From Luidia sarsii (Eukaryota > Echinodermata > Asteroidea > Paxillosida > Luidiidae), in assembly GCA_949987565.1 (NCBI GenBank), contig OX465112.1:19131361-19195360 (forward strand): 64,000 nt of DNA. Reading direction: 5' to 3'. Each line of letters begins with the position of its first letter. The stretch's first letter is position 1. Positions 63,305-64,000 of the stretch are shown piece by piece. Made by a program: the position numbers and the translations under genes. Below the pieces are notes generated by a model. That model worked only from the letters and a program-made list of their open reading frames with translations, had not been told where the DNA came from and ran no database searches.

Positions 63305-64000
<696 letters not shown>

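Overview
The window is animal nuclear DNA: two intron-containing homeobox genes with GT-AG splice sites sit in a very repeat-rich, mostly non-coding background. No bacterial, organellar or viral features were seen. Both genes are on the minus strand. From high to low coordinate they are an NK4/tinman (Nkx2-5-like) gene (exon 1 33540-34098, exon 2 31606-32336) and an NK3/bagpipe (Nkx3-2-like) gene (exon 1 11923-12457, exon 2 8759-9318). NK4 therefore lies upstream of NK3 in the same orientation, with about 19 kb between them. This is the classic tinman-bagpipe neighbourhood of the ancestral NK cluster. In many bilaterians the two transcription factors pattern heart and visceral mesoderm, and in chordates NK3 also acts in skeletal patterning. 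The roles here are inferred from those families.

Several dispersed repeats (palindromic elements with a GACGTTTCGATCCTAGCAGG core, elements with ends like GCCAATTTCATAGAGCTGC, and TIR elements beginning AAGGCCCA) resemble sequences I associate with echinoderm and other marine deuterostome genomes. I therefore favour a marine invertebrate deuterostome, possibly an echinoderm. This is recollection, not a database match.

Layout. 1-8.7 kb: short tandem repeats, GA/CT tracts and fragments of dispersed elements. 8.76-12.7 kb: NK3 with a 2.6 kb intron full of GA/CT repeat and a possible TATA box upstream. 12.9-31.6 kb: the region between the genes, with a roughly 1.9 kb CCCCGT array, a GGGGAT array, a 101-bp array rich in CACGCCC boxes, GGGTGCAG-ended MITEs and hairpin elements. 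31.6-34.1 kb: NK4 with a 1.2 kb intron holding four NK2-class binding heptamers in 208 bp and a perfect 21-bp hairpin. 34.1-64 kb: no recognisable gene; CT/GA tracts, a CAC array, an 82-bp foldback-derived array, 22-bp, 75-bp and 34-bp tandem arrays, and several MITE families. There is one 200-base N gap (15590-15789).

Many long open frames occur in the tandem arrays (for example 17.1-19.5, 23.9-24.9 and 60.9-62.9 kb). They are products of repeat units without stop codons and are not annotated as genes.
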